64,000 nucleotides of DNA from Clostridium sp. Marseille-P2415 (GTDB taxonomy: Bacteria; Bacillota; Clostridia; Lachnospirales; Lachnospiraceae), in the NCBI RefSeq assembly GCF_900155545.1, contig NZ_LT732526.1:3923827-3987826 (forward strand), written 5' to 3'. Positions within the stretch are counted from its first letter, which is position 1, and each line of letters starts with the position of its first letter. Positions 23,930 through 32,985 of this stretch are shown one piece after another. The notes under the pieces were generated by a model. That model saw only the letters and a program-made list of their open reading frames with translations, was not told the origin of the DNA and made no database searches. A program made the translations under genes and the position numbers.

Positions 23930-26011
23930 ATGAATCAGCGAATCGTTTCGATTATCAATTATCTGACAGCCGACAGAAAAATCAGCTTGGACCAACTGAG
24001 CCAGTATTATCATGTTTCTAAAAGAACATTGCGTAATGATATCAATTCTATCAATTTATTATTGATTGAGAACGGCCTTTATCCGATTTCGTTTGATAGG
24101 GAGAGGGTGATACGGCAAAGTGATTTTGGACAATTAATACAGTTGATTCCGGGACAGGACCTGTATTCTTATAAGTTATCAAGAGAAGAACGGAGTTTTC
24201 TGGCCGCTTCCATTCTGGTTTCTTCTTCTGATTATATTACATTATCTATGATTGCAGAGTATTTGTATGTGAGCAGGGCAACGATTATCAAAGATTTGGA
24301 TTTGATTAAACAAATATTGGCGGCTGCGGACTTGGAGTTGATCTCATACCCGAATAAAGGGCTTTGGGTGCAGGGGAAGGAAAGTTTGAAAAGAAAATTT
24401 ATCCTTGGTCTGATACAAAAGGAGCAGATATTTTTGCCGAAGGATGAAAAAGGGAATGCAAGGTTTTCCCTGCAGGCTGGGAATGTGGTTACGATCCGTA
24501 AAATTGTTACAGAGCAGGAAAAACTTCATGGGTCTCATCTGACAGAGGAGTCATACCAGTTGATAACAGATTATATCCGGGTTATGATACAGCGTAATAA
24601 ACAAGGGGAATATATGGAACGGCTGGGACATGGTCCGATTGGTAAACGATACCGTATGGCACAGGATATTCTGAAATACATATCACAATATTGCAATATT
24701 ACTTCTACGGAAGATGAGATCTTTTTCCTGGGAAAAATGCTGGAAGAAGTCCGCTATTTAAAACAGAAGGAGTTCACAGACCGGAATACCATTAAAATTC
24801 AGCTTCTCACCCGAAAGTTAATTGAAAATGTATCGGAAGAACTGGATATTAACTTAAGCGATGACTACGATTTCTATGAGAATTTATCCAATCATCTGCA
24901 CTCTATGTTTCATAATAAAACCAGTTATCTGCCGCATAACAATACATTCCGGGATATTGTTCAGAATAACCGGGATGTACTGGCAGCGGTAAAGAAACAT
25001 GTCAGACTCTTTTTGCCATATATAAAAAGAGAGATAGAGGAAATTGAACTGGCCTATATCACGATCCATATTTGCGCGGCCATAGAAAGAAAAAAGAATA
25101 AGGATGTGGCATTTCACGTAGTTTTGGCTTGTAATGGAGGCATTGGAACCTCTCAGCTGCTTCTTGCAAGGTTAAAGAAGCATTTTAACTTTAAGGTGGT
25201 AGACATTGTATCATCTCATGAAGCTGTTCTGATTACGCCGGAACAGGCTGATTTGATTATTTCCACGGTTCCGTTGAAAGAATGTCAGACAGAGCATATT
25301 GTTATCAGCCCCCTTCTCAATGATGAAGATTATATTCGTGTGGGCAGTAAGATAGATACCATAAGAAACAGCAGGCATTTACCAATTCGTAAAGAAAAAA
25401 AAGAGATAACGGTTAACGGCATCATAAAAACGGTTAAGCCTGTGATCCATAAATATCTGTCAGAAGCCGGAAAGCCGTGTATGGAAGAGATAAAGCTTTG
25501 CCTGGAAAATTATCTTGGAGAAAAAGATACGGGAGATGTTTTTTCTCCATATCTTCATCATTTATTGACTGCGGATTTTGTTGCTTTGGATGTTGAATGC
25601 TCCGACTGGAGGGAGGCGGTAAAACGGTCCGCGGAAATGCTGTTGAAAAAAGGATACATAGAAGAGCGGTATATTGATGCGATGATACGTAACATTAAAG
25701 AAAACGGGCCGTATGTTGTCATTTCAGAAGGATTTGCATTTCCGCATGAGGGCCTTGAGATGGGGACTTTGAAACTTGGGATGTCATTGATCCGTTTGAA
25801 AACACCGATACCGTTCGGAGATGATGAGTTTGATCCGGTTGAATTTGTCTGCTGTCTGTCGGCAGTTGATCAAAAATCTCATCTAAAAGCATTTTTTCAT
25901 CTGGTAAATATGCTGCAGAATAAAGAATTCAAAAAGGCTCTTCGTGAGGCGGTTGATGCAGAGGCTGTTGCTGGTATCATAGAACGCTATGAATATATGA
26001 TGGAAATATAG
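23930..26011 (+). CDS. PRD-containing transcriptional activator with EIIB- and EIIA-like domains (BglG/MtlR/LicR type)
   Basis: 693 residues. Domains in order: N-terminal HTH (RKISLDQLSQYYHVSKRTLRNDINSIN region), a second HTH (about 95-145), two PTS regulation domains (about 185-395), an EIIB(Gat)-like domain with the cysteine in VVLACNGGIGTSQLLL (about residue 402), and a C-terminal EIIA(Fru/Mtl)-like domain with the phosphorylatable histidine in GFAFPHEG. Such proteins activate PTS operons when the cognate EII is dephosphorylated. The next genes encode a galactitol-type PTS, so it is the likely activator. Its own expression appears tied to the XRE/Cro operators just upstream. Confidence 0.94.
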   Translation: MNQRIVSIINYLTADRKISLDQLSQYYHVSKRTLRNDINSINLLLIENGLYPISFDRERVIRQSDFGQLIQLIPGQDLYSYKLSREERSFLAASILVSSSDYITLSMIAEYLYVSRATIIKDLDLIKQILAAADLELISYPNKGLWVQGKESLKRKFILGLIQKEQIFLPKDEKGNARFSLQAGNVVTIRKIVTEQEKLHGSHLTEESYQLITDYIRVMIQRNKQGEYMERLGHGPIGKRYRMAQDILKYISQYCNITSTEDEIFFLGKMLEEVRYLKQKEFTDRNTIKIQLLTRKLIENVSEELDINLSDDYDFYENLSNHLHSMFHNKTSYLPHNNTFRDIVQNNRDVLAAVKKHVRLFLPYIKREIEEIELAYITIHICAAIERKKNKDVAFHVVLACNGGIGTSQLLLARLKKHFNFKVVDIVSSHEAVLITPEQADLIISTVPLKECQTEHIVISPLLNDEDYIRVGSKIDTIRNSRHLPIRKEKKEITVNGIIKTVKPVIHKYLSEAGKPCMEEIKLCLENYLGEKDTGDVFSPYLHHLLTADFVALDVECSDWREAVKRSAEMLLKKGYIEERYIDAMIRNIKENGPYVVISEGFAFPHEGLEMGTLKLGMSLIRLKTPIPFGDDEFDPVEFVCCLSAVDQKSHLKAFFHLVNMLQNKEFKKALREAVDAEAVAGIIERYEYMMEI

Positions 26012-26048
26012 TGAAAAGGGCGGTTCATTGGAATCCGCCTTTTTCACT
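26010..26048 (+). terminator. Terminator after the PRD activator gene
   Basis: Arms AGTGAAAAGGGCGG (26010-26023) and CCGCCTTTTTCACT (26035-26048) pair over 14 bp with one G-U. The left arm starts at the stop codon. It separates the activator from the structural operon. Confidence 0.8.
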
Positions 26049-26119
26049 GTATATTTTTTTTCATAATCTGTGCAAAGAAATAAACTAATATACTTTCTTG
26101 CATAAATTGTGAAAGAACC

Positions 26120-26150
26120 TTGACTGTTTTTCGACAATATTTGGTGTTAT
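26120..26150 (+). promoter_or_regulatory. Possible activator-dependent promoter of the galactitol-type operon
   Basis: TTGACT (26120-26125) and TGTTAT (26145-26150) are separated by 19 bases. This suboptimal geometry would suit a promoter needing the PRD activator. No sigma-54 motif (GG-N10-GC) was found. Confidence 0.35.
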
Positions 26151-26191
26151 GATTTAGCCGGAAAGGAAAATACAGGAAAGGAGGAGAGAAG

Positions 26192-26656
26192 ATGCTGTGG
26201 CAGGAATTAGACAAGGAATTGATTTTTCTTGATTTAAATGTAAGGTGCAGTGATGAAGTCATGGATATTCTGGGTGGAACATTGGTGAAAGCAGGACATT
26301 GCAAACCAGATTATGTGGAAGCACTGAAAAAAAGAGAAAAAGAATTTCCGACAGGAATCGATACGGGCATGATAGGAATTGCAATTCCTCATACAGCGGT
26401 TGACCATGTGAACAATGGTAAAATTGCGATTGCCAGATTAGAAAGGCAGGTGCCTTTTCATCAAATGGGCAATGACGAGGAGGTAGTGGAGGTTAAATTG
26501 GTATTCATGCTGGCTGTTGATGATCCGGAACAGCATTTGACAAAGCTTCAAAGTATTGTGGCGGTGATTCAGGATAAAGACATACTAATGAAACTTTTGA
26601 ATGCAGAATCAGAAGATCAGATGATTGATGCGATTAAGGAAAAGGAGATGCATTAA
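26192..26656 (+). CDS. PTS EIIA component (fructose/galactitol family)
   Basis: 154 residues. The phosphorylated histidine is His67 in GIAIPHTAVDHV. It resembles GatA-type EIIA domains, which accept phosphate from HPr and pass it to EIIB. AAAGGAGG precedes the start, and the EIIB gene follows without a gap. First gene of the structural operon. Confidence 0.93.
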   Translation: MLWQELDKELIFLDLNVRCSDEVMDILGGTLVKAGHCKPDYVEALKKREKEFPTGIDTGMIGIAIPHTAVDHVNNGKIAIARLERQVPFHQMGNDEEVVEVKLVFMLAVDDPEQHLTKLQSIVAVIQDKDILMKLLNAESEDQMIDAIKEKEMH

Positions 26657-26947
26657 ATGAGGAAGAAGGTTATCGTAGCATGCGGTGGGGCAGTCGCGAC
26701 TTCTACGATTGCAGCAAATAAGGTCGTGGATTTATGTAAAAAGAACGGAATTGATGTTGAGATCTGCCAGATACGCATATCTGAAATTGAATCCTATCTG
26801 GAGGGAGCAGATTTAATCGTTACGACTTCAAAGGTAAAAAGGGACTATGGAGTGCCTTTATTAACAGGAATGCCTTTTATTTCAGGAGTGGGGGTTGAGA
26901 AAACCGAGCAGGCAATTCTGGAGGTATTAAAGGGGCTGGATTCTTAG
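26657..26947 (+). CDS. PTS EIIB component, galactitol type
   Basis: 96 residues. The phosphocysteine is Cys9 in KVIVACGGAVATSTIAANKV, the P-loop typical of GatB proteins. It passes phosphate to the sugar alcohol bound by the EIIC encoded next. The start codon directly follows the EIIA stop, with AAGGAGATG inside the end of that gene. Confidence 0.94.
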   Translation: MRKKVIVACGGAVATSTIAANKVVDLCKKNGIDVEICQIRISEIESYLEGADLIVTTSKVKRDYGVPLLTGMPFISGVGVEKTEQAILEVLKGLDS

Positions 26948-26963
26948 AAGGAGGGGTATTAAT

Positions 26964-28316
26964 ATGGGGATATTTGGTGATATCATTAATTACATCATTG
27001 ATATGGGCGCAGCCGTAATGCTGCCTGTGGTTATTGCTGTTTTAAGTGTATGTGTAGGTGTGAAAATCGGAAAAGCAATTCGTTCCGGATTAATGATCGG
27101 TGTGGGATTTGTAGGACTTTCGCTGATCGTTGATATGATGAATGCACAATTAGGGCCGGCAGCTCAGGCAATGTCACAAAATTTTGGCCTGACGTTAAGT
27201 GTGGTAGATATCGGATGGCCGGGAGCATCTCCGATGACTTGGGCTTCCAGCATTGCAACCGTTGCAATTCCGGTCGCAATTGGAGTAAATCTTATAATGT
27301 TAGCGTTAAAAATGACAAAGACAGTGAATATTGACATATGGAATATATGGCATATGACCTTCACAGGCGCCATTGCTTACGCAGTGACCGGTAATTTCGC
27401 AATTGGTATTGCAGGTGTAATGGTTCATGCTGCCATTGCCTATAAGTTTGGAGATTTATGGGCTCCTTTGATGTCTGATTACTTTGAACTGGATGGACTC
27501 ACAGTACCGCACGGTACTTCTGCATATATGGCACCTGTTGCCTGCGTCATTGACTTCATTTTGGATAAAATACCTGTAATTAAGGATATTGATATTTCTG
27601 CTGATTCGCTGCAGGAAAAGGCAGGTGTTTTAGCCGAACCGATCGTAATTGGCGGGATCCTTGGTGCCGGTGTTGGATTTCTGGCGGGATATGGTCCGCA
27701 GGAAGCTTTGCCGCTCGGGATTAAGATGTCCGCAGTTATGGTTTTGATGCCAAAGGTCGTAAAGTGCATTATGGAAGGTCTCATGCCTTTATCAGAAAGA
27801 GCGAAAGAGTTATTGTCTAAAAAATTCGGAAGTTCTGATTTCTATATCGGATTAGATCCGGCAATTCTCCTGGGAGATCCTCAGGTAGTAACAACGGGAC
27901 TTATTTTTATCCCTCTTACCATTTTGATTGCGGTCATTGTTCCCGGAAATGCCATTCTTCCATTTGGCGATCTGGCAACCATTGGATTTTTTATCGCAAT
28001 TGCAGTTGCTGTACATAAAGGGAACCTGTTCCGCTCAATTATATCCGGAAGTGTCATTATGTTCTTTACCATTTGGGTTGCCAATGAGACAATTCCCTGG
28101 GTTACGAAACTGGCTCAAACCACCAATTCTACAGACGGTGCAAACTTAGTTGCTGCTCTGGATCAGGGCGGTTGTCCGATTACCTATATCTATACACAGA
28201 TTTTTGCACAGAAGAATATTCCTGGTCTTATCATAGTAGCTGTCATTTATGCGGTAAGTCTTGCTTTTGCTGTTATGCTTTCTAAGAAACGCCAGCAGGA
28301 ATTAAATGTCAAATAG
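26964..28316 (+). CDS. PTS EIIC component, galactitol type (GatC-like)
   Basis: 450 residues, strongly hydrophobic with about 10 membrane segments. GatC-like features include IGKAIRSGLMIGVGFVGLSLIVDMM and the conserved FYIGLDPAILLGDPQVVTTGLI. It is the transport channel of the EIIABC set. Galactitol is the most likely substrate given the GatD-like dehydrogenase and GatY-like aldolase downstream, although related polyols cannot be excluded. Confidence 0.93.
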   Translation: MGIFGDIINYIIDMGAAVMLPVVIAVLSVCVGVKIGKAIRSGLMIGVGFVGLSLIVDMMNAQLGPAAQAMSQNFGLTLSVVDIGWPGASPMTWASSIATVAIPVAIGVNLIMLALKMTKTVNIDIWNIWHMTFTGAIAYAVTGNFAIGIAGVMVHAAIAYKFGDLWAPLMSDYFELDGLTVPHGTSAYMAPVACVIDFILDKIPVIKDIDISADSLQEKAGVLAEPIVIGGILGAGVGFLAGYGPQEALPLGIKMSAVMVLMPKVVKCIMEGLMPLSERAKELLSKKFGSSDFYIGLDPAILLGDPQVVTTGLIFIPLTILIAVIVPGNAILPFGDLATIGFFIAIAVAVHKGNLFRSIISGSVIMFFTIWVANETIPWVTKLAQTTNSTDGANLVAALDQGGCPITYIYTQIFAQKNIPGLIIVAVIYAVSLAFAVMLSKKRQQELNVK

Positions 28317-28360
28317 TAATATCTGAACTATATCAGCAATTTACAGCTAAATAATTAAAA

Positions 28361-28404
28361 TTGGGGGAGGGCAGAAAGCGCTCTGCGGTATTTCTGCGCC
28401 CCAA
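28361..28404 (+). repeat. Intra-operon hairpin between gatC-like and gatD-like genes
   Basis: TTGGGG...GGCAGAAA (28361-28377) pairs with TTTCTGC-CCCCAA (28391-28404) across a 13-base loop, with a small bulge. No T-tract follows, so it is more likely an mRNA processing or stability element than a terminator. Confidence 0.5.
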
Positions 28405-28422
28405 ATTCAGAAAGGAGCGTAT

Positions 28423-29472
28423 ATGAAAGCAGGAGTCGTTCATGCAAAGAAAGATATCCGTTATGAAGAAATTCCAACACCTCAGGCGAAAGCCGGGCAG
28501 GTTTTGATTAAGGTAAAGTATACCGGTATCTGTGGTTCGGATATCCCGAGAGTAAATGGTAATGCCTGCCATTTTTATCCGAATGTACTGGGACATGAAT
28601 TTTCCGGTACCGTTGAAGCCGTAGGGAAAGGCGTGCATTCAGTATTCGCAGGAGACCGTGTGGCAGGTGTTCCTCTGGTTCCCTGTCTGTCTTGTGAAGA
28701 TTGTCAGAAAGGAAATTATTCTCTATGTAAAAACTATAGTTTTATCGGTTCTAGAGAATATGGAAGTTTTGCTGAATATATAGCAGTTCCGGAAAAAAAT
28801 GCGGTCAAATTCAGTGATGAGGTTACATTTGAACAGGGAGCTTTATTTGAACCCTCCACCGTAGCGCTTCACGGTCTGACCTGTACCGGTTACAAAGGAG
28901 GAGGAACCGTAGCGGTTCTCGGCGGAGGAACCATTGGATTGTTTGCAATGCAGTGGGCTAAAATTTTTGGTGCGGCAAAAGTGGCCGTTTTTGATATCAG
29001 TGAAGAGAGGCTTGATCTGGCTAAAAGACTTGGAGCAGATGAAACGGTGAATACAAAAACTTCGGATTTCATGAAACAGGCGATGGATTACACCAATGGG
29101 AAAGGCTATCAATATATCTTTGAAACTGCCGGGAATACGGCAACGATTAAAATGGCGTTCGAACTGGCAGGGAATAAAGGGAAAGTGGGTCTCATTGGAA
29201 CACCAACCAACGAGTTGACTTTTTCTGTGAAGGAGTGGGAGAATTTAAACCGGAAGGAATTTCATCTGACAGGATCATGGATGTCTTACAGCCCGCCATT
29301 TCCAGGTAAGGAGTGGGAACTGACCGCACATTATTTTAAAACCGGGCAGTTGAAATTTTCTCCTTCTCTGATTTTCAAGGTAATACCTCTTAGTGAAATT
29401 GCCTCTGCATTTGAAATGTACCGGACACCGGGAGCAGTAAAGGGAAAAATTTTAATTGACAGTGAAAGGTAG
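28423..29472 (+). CDS. Zinc-dependent dehydrogenase, galactitol-1-phosphate 5-dehydrogenase-like
   Basis: 349 residues of the medium-chain dehydrogenase family. Catalytic zinc ligands: Cys37 in GICGSD, His58 and Glu59 in GHEF. Structural zinc cysteines: 88, 91, 94 and 102. The NAD-binding motif is AVLGGGTIGLFAMQWAKIFGA. GICGSDIPRV and the gene order match GatD, which oxidises galactitol 1-phosphate to tagatose 6-phosphate. That specificity is supported by the GatABC-type PTS before it and the kinase and aldolase after it. Confidence 0.9.
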   Translation: MKAGVVHAKKDIRYEEIPTPQAKAGQVLIKVKYTGICGSDIPRVNGNACHFYPNVLGHEFSGTVEAVGKGVHSVFAGDRVAGVPLVPCLSCEDCQKGNYSLCKNYSFIGSREYGSFAEYIAVPEKNAVKFSDEVTFEQGALFEPSTVALHGLTCTGYKGGGTVAVLGGGTIGLFAMQWAKIFGAAKVAVFDISEERLDLAKRLGADETVNTKTSDFMKQAMDYTNGKGYQYIFETAGNTATIKMAFELAGNKGKVGLIGTPTNELTFSVKEWENLNRKEFHLTGSWMSYSPPFPGKEWELTAHYFKTGQLKFSPSLIFKVIPLSEIASAFEMYRTPGAVKGKILIDSER

Positions 29473-29482
29473 CGGAGCGCTG

Positions 29483-30412
29483 ATGATAACAACAGTAACT
29501 TTGAACGCATCCATTGATAAAGCATATCAGATAAAAGGTTTTTTAAATCCGGGAACCGTAATGCGGGTATCCGGCTTAAGAAACAGTGCAGGGGGAAAAG
29601 GACTGAATGCGGCCCGTGTGATAAACTTATGCGGTGTTCCGGTGAAAGCCACCGGAATCGTGGGAGGCTGCAATGGCGATTATCTGTTAAACCTACTGAC
29701 ACAGGATGGAATTGCACATGATTTTTTTCGCATAAGCGGAGAGACAAGAAGCTGTATCAATGTTTTGGCAGAGGATGGTTCCTCTACCGAATTTTTAGAA
29801 CCAGGCTGTGAGGTTACGGAATCAGAACAGGAAGCTTTTTTTGATTTTTTCCGTTACACGATTCAGGAAAGCAGTATGATTATCTTGTCAGGCAGTGTTC
29901 CCAAAGGATTTCCTTCTGATATCTATGGAAAGCTGATACGAATTGCCAGGGAATACAAAAAAACTGTTTTTCTTGATACCAGCGGCAGCTTTTTAAAGGA
30001 AGGAATAACAGCAGAACCTGATTTTGTAAAGCCGAATCAGGCTGAACTGGAAGAACTGTCCGGCAGTAAACTGAATTCCATACAGGACCTGATAGAAAGC
30101 GGAAATAAACTTCGAAAATTGAATATCCGGTATGTCGTAATTTCTCTGGGAGCAGATGGCGCACTTTTAATCTGTGATGACGGCTGCTTTCATGGAAAGC
30201 CGGAAAAAATTCATGCAGTCAATACCGTTGGCTGCGGCGATTCTATGGTAGCAGCTTTTGCAGCAGCGTTGTACCGCAAAGAAAAACCAGAAGACTGCCT
30301 GGCCTACTCGGCAGCCGTTTCCGCAGCAAATGCACTGTCAATGAAGACCGGATATTTTGATCCGGCTGACTTAGATAAAATCCTGGGGAGAGTAACCGTA
30401 AAAAGATTATAA
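29483..30412 (+). CDS. PfkB-family kinase, tagatose-6-phosphate kinase / 1-phosphofructokinase type
   Basis: 309 residues from the ATG at 29483 (GCGGAG upstream); the longer frame from 29456 overlaps the previous gene. PfkB signatures: SAGGKGLNAARVI near the N-terminus and VNTVGCGDSMVAAFAAAL with the catalytic aspartate near residue 250. In this operon it would phosphorylate tagatose 6-phosphate to the 1,6-bisphosphate for the aldolase encoded next. Motifs cannot separate it from 1-phosphofructokinase. Confidence 0.88.
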   Translation: MITTVTLNASIDKAYQIKGFLNPGTVMRVSGLRNSAGGKGLNAARVINLCGVPVKATGIVGGCNGDYLLNLLTQDGIAHDFFRISGETRSCINVLAEDGSSTEFLEPGCEVTESEQEAFFDFFRYTIQESSMIILSGSVPKGFPSDIYGKLIRIAREYKKTVFLDTSGSFLKEGITAEPDFVKPNQAELEELSGSKLNSIQDLIESGNKLRKLNIRYVVISLGADGALLICDDGCFHGKPEKIHAVNTVGCGDSMVAAFAAALYRKEKPEDCLAYSAAVSAANALSMKTGYFDPADLDKILGRVTVKRL

Positions 30413-30428
30413 GAAGGAAGGGAAGACT

Positions 30429-31280
30429 ATGCCTTTTGTGACAACGAAACAAATGCTTTTAGATGCTCAGAAGGGTCATTATGCTGTCGGAGCTTTTAAT
30501 GTGGAAAATATGGAAATGGTTATGGCAGTCATTCAGGCGGCAGAGGAACTGAATGCGCCGGTTATTTTACAGACAACACCTTCTACTGTGAAGTATGCAG
30601 GACTTGAGTACTATCTGGCGAATGGAAAGGCAGCAGCAGAAAAAGTTTCTGTTCCGGTTGCCATGCATTTAGATCATGGCTCCAGCTTTGAAATGGCGAT
30701 GATGGCTCTTCGTACAGGTTATACTTCAATTATGATCGACGGATCACAGGAACCTTATGAGGCGAATCTGGAATTATCAAAGAGAGTTGTCGATGCTTGT
30801 GCGCCTTCTGATATTCCGGTGGAAGCAGAGCTTGGTAAAGTGGGTGGAAAGGAAGATGATCTGGACGGAGGTGAGGGGAGCGCCTATACCGATCCGGAGG
30901 AGGCAGGAGAATTTACTGAAAAAACCGGAGTCAGTTCTCTTGCTGTTGCCATTGGAACCGCCCATGGCCTGTATCGGGGAGAACCTAAACTGGATTTAGA
31001 CCGGTTGTCTGAAATTGCCAGGGCAGTTTCCGTGCCCCTGGTGCTTCACGGAGCATCAGGAGTGCCGGACGAAATGGTAAAGAAGGCCATATCCCGTGGT
31101 ATCTGCAAGGTAAATTATGCAACAGAACTGCGGATTGCTTATAGCGAAGGTGTAAAAGAAGTGCTTTGTCAGGCACCGGATACAATAGATCCAAAAAAAT
31201 ACGGTGCTGCAGGGATACATAAAGTAAAACAGTTCGTAATGGATAAAATGTATATCTGCGGCTGTGCAGGAAAGGGTTAA
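30429..31280 (+). CDS. Class II aldolase, tagatose/fructose-bisphosphate type (GatY-like), copy 1
   Basis: 283 residues. Active-site residues at GatY-like positions: Asp82 and zinc ligand His83 in MHLDHGSS, His179 in GTAHGLY and His207 in LHGASG. It cleaves a ketose 1,6-bisphosphate to dihydroxyacetone phosphate and glyceraldehyde 3-phosphate. In this operon tagatose 1,6-bisphosphate is the expected substrate. A close paralogue of nearly the same length lies at 51746-52600 in another PTS operon. Confidence 0.92.
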   Translation: MPFVTTKQMLLDAQKGHYAVGAFNVENMEMVMAVIQAAEELNAPVILQTTPSTVKYAGLEYYLANGKAAAEKVSVPVAMHLDHGSSFEMAMMALRTGYTSIMIDGSQEPYEANLELSKRVVDACAPSDIPVEAELGKVGGKEDDLDGGEGSAYTDPEEAGEFTEKTGVSSLAVAIGTAHGLYRGEPKLDLDRLSEIARAVSVPLVLHGASGVPDEMVKKAISRGICKVNYATELRIAYSEGVKEVLCQAPDTIDPKKYGAAGIHKVKQFVMDKMYICGCAGKG

Positions 31281-31293
31281 AGGAAAATCGTAA

Positions 31294-32181
31294 ATGGTAC
31301 ATGAAATCAGTAATTTTATTTTGTCTGCGGATATCCGTGAAACAGGTGGAGAACTAATATCCATAAAGGATAAAAGTGGGAGAGAATACATCTGGCAGGG
31401 ACATCCCGATCACTGGGGAGGCCATGCCCCGGTGCTTTTCCCGATATGTGGGAGTTTACGGAATGATCAGGCGGGGTTAAGGAATGGGAAAACTGTAAAA
31501 TTGCTCCGTCATGGTTTTGCGCGGAAAATGCCATTTACCTGTGATTTTGCGGTAGAAGAAAAAGCTCAGTTTACGCTGGTGAGTAATGAAAAAACACTGG
31601 AGTCTTACCCATTTCCATTTTCTTTGGTGATCCGGTATGAACTTTCAGGAGCGTCTGTTGAAACCAGATATATTGTTACGAATACCGGTAAAGAGGATAT
31701 GCCGTTTTTTATCGGCGGACATCCCGGATTTTGCTGTCCGATCGATGAATCAGCGAAATTTGAGGATTATCTGATTGAGTTTGAACATGAAGAAACCTGT
31801 ACAATACCAACTCCTGTTACGGAAACCGGGTTAATAGATCTGGGCAGGAGAAAAAATTTCTTAAAGAAGCAAAAGGTTTTAAACTTAACAAATGAATTAT
31901 TTGATCAAGACGCTGTCATTTTAGATCATCTCCATTCAAGAAGAGTAAAACTTATCCATAAGGATAAAACACATGGCATAGAGTTGGAGTTTTGTGATTT
32001 TCCATATTTGATCCTTTGGTCGACTTCCGGCGGAGCGTTTGTTGCCATGGAGCCATGGTGCGGCCTTTCTACCTGCAATGATGAGGGGGAGTTATTTGAA
32101 GATAAAAGAAATGTGATGCTTCTGAAGCCCGGAGAATCAAGGACATACCGTTATACTATTACGTTATTGTTCGAATTTTGA
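31294..32181 (+). CDS. Aldose 1-epimerase family protein
   Basis: 295 residues. It resembles the YeaD/GalM-like superfamily branch (LacX-like) with EISNFILSADIRETGGELISIKDKSGREYIWQG near the start, HGFARKMPF, the histidine of IGGHPGFCCP and a C-terminal acidic pair. LacX-type proteins often end tagatose/galactose operons. It probably speeds anomer conversion of a sugar or sugar phosphate of this pathway; the exact substrate is unknown. Confidence 0.88.
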   Translation: MVHEISNFILSADIRETGGELISIKDKSGREYIWQGHPDHWGGHAPVLFPICGSLRNDQAGLRNGKTVKLLRHGFARKMPFTCDFAVEEKAQFTLVSNEKTLESYPFPFSLVIRYELSGASVETRYIVTNTGKEDMPFFIGGHPGFCCPIDESAKFEDYLIEFEHEETCTIPTPVTETGLIDLGRRKNFLKKQKVLNLTNELFDQDAVILDHLHSRRVKLIHKDKTHGIELEFCDFPYLILWSTSGGAFVAMEPWCGLSTCNDEGELFEDKRNVMLLKPGESRTYRYTITLLFEF

Positions 32182-32231
32182 AAAGTTTTCATGAGTATTT
32201 TCTGAAATGCCGTCAGAAAATAAAGCAGTAG

Positions 32232-32256
32232 TGAGCCGCTGAGAATCAGCGGCTCA
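32232..32256. terminator. Terminator between convergent genes
   Basis: Perfect 11-bp arms TGAGCCGCTGA (32232-32242) and TCAGCGGCTCA (32246-32256) with a GAA loop. It is followed by a T-rich stretch on the plus strand, closing the galactitol-type operon; it can also serve the XRE gene on the other strand. Confidence 0.8.
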
Positions 32257-32265
32257 AATTCTATT

Positions 32266-32793
32266 TCATTTTCCGGTTTTATCAATATCGGTTTGTTTAT
32301 AGGCGGTTTGCGGATTGAGCGGGTCAGGCTGTTTCATATATTTTGGCTGCTCAGATAAGTCTATGATATAATCATAAGCTTTCTTTTTTCCTAAATCAGT
32401 CAGTGTTAAATAGATTTGTATCATTGCGGCTATCTTATCTCTTTCGCCTGATAGAACTCTTTGACCAATGGACAGGAATCTTTCATCGATCCGGTAGCTG
32501 TCGTCATCCGCTTCTTTTATTATTATTCCGCCATCTTTAACAGATTCTCCCTGCCAAGCAGGAGAATAAATATTCATATTATTAAAATCATTTTCCCAAT
32601 CCATTAAATAAGCAGGAGTCGTTTTTAAAATTTCAGCTAATTTTTCTAAAACATTTGCAGGGATTTTTTCTATTTGCCCATTTTCATATCTGAAAATAGT
32701 AGATCTTGAAACGCTCAATTGGCTTGCTACATCGTCTGCGCTCATATCCAATTGTTTTCTTCTTTCTTTTATTCTTTGTCCGGTCATTGACAT
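32266..32793 (-). CDS. XRE-family repressor, copy 2
   Basis: 175 residues from the ATG at 32793 (AGGAGGT upstream); the frame upstream to 32856 runs through the operator and is not used. It matches copy 1 (22994-23539) closely throughout the HTH (MSADDVASQLSVSRSTIFRYENG) and less in the middle, where it is a few residues shorter. It keeps the same operator set upstream. It may bind the operators of both units, so the two copies could cross-regulate. Confidence 0.9.
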   Translation of the reverse strand: MSMTGQRIKERRKQLDMSADDVASQLSVSRSTIFRYENGQIEKIPANVLEKLAEILKTTPAYLMDWENDFNNMNIYSPAWQGESVKDGGIIIKEADDDSYRIDERFLSIGQRVLSGERDKIAAMIQIYLTLTDLGKKKAYDYIIDLSEQPKYMKQPDPLNPQTAYKQTDIDKTGK

Positions 32794-32826
32794 TTTCCTA
32801 CCTCCTGATTGTATAATAGCATTAAT

Positions 32827-32842
32827 GTTGCAAAAATGCAAC
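32827..32842. promoter_or_regulatory. XRE operator O1, unit 2
   Basis: GTTGCAAAAATGCAAC, equivalent to 23573-23588 of unit 1 and at the same distance from the XRE start. Confidence 0.7.
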
Positions 32843-32912
32843 ATATATGAGCGCAAATTTGCTGTTTTTATGTTGACTTTTTCTTTTTAATGAGCTATGA
32901 TTATATCATGCA

Positions 32913-32928
32913 GTAGCGTAAACGCGAC
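32913..32928. promoter_or_regulatory. XRE operator O2, unit 2
   Basis: GTAGCGTAAACGCGAC, equivalent to 23659-23674 of unit 1. Confidence 0.65.
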
Positions 32929-32956
32929 TAAAATCATATATTTTTTTGACACTTAA

Positions 32957-32972
32957 GTAGCAGTAATGCGAC
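32957..32972. promoter_or_regulatory. XRE operator O3, unit 2
   Basis: GTAGCAGTAATGCGAC, equivalent to 23901-23916 of unit 1, just upstream of a short ORF and an rpiR gene. Confidence 0.65.
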
Positions 32973-32985
32973 AAATGGAAGAAAC

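Larger units (their letters stand above)
32266..32972. repeat. Direct repeat unit 2: XRE gene and operators, small HTH gene deleted
   Basis: Paralogous to 22994-23916 in the same orientation. After operator 2 the sequence jumps to a TTTTTTT...ACTTAAGTAGCAG stretch equivalent to the end of the small HTH gene and operator 3 of unit 1, so that gene has been lost by deletion. Confidence 0.75.

Noticed and set aside
26120-26170. Possible sigma-54 promoter before the gat-type operon
   Set aside because: PRD regulators sometimes act with sigma-54, but no GG-N10-GC pair is present and this activator lacks the AAA+ domain needed.
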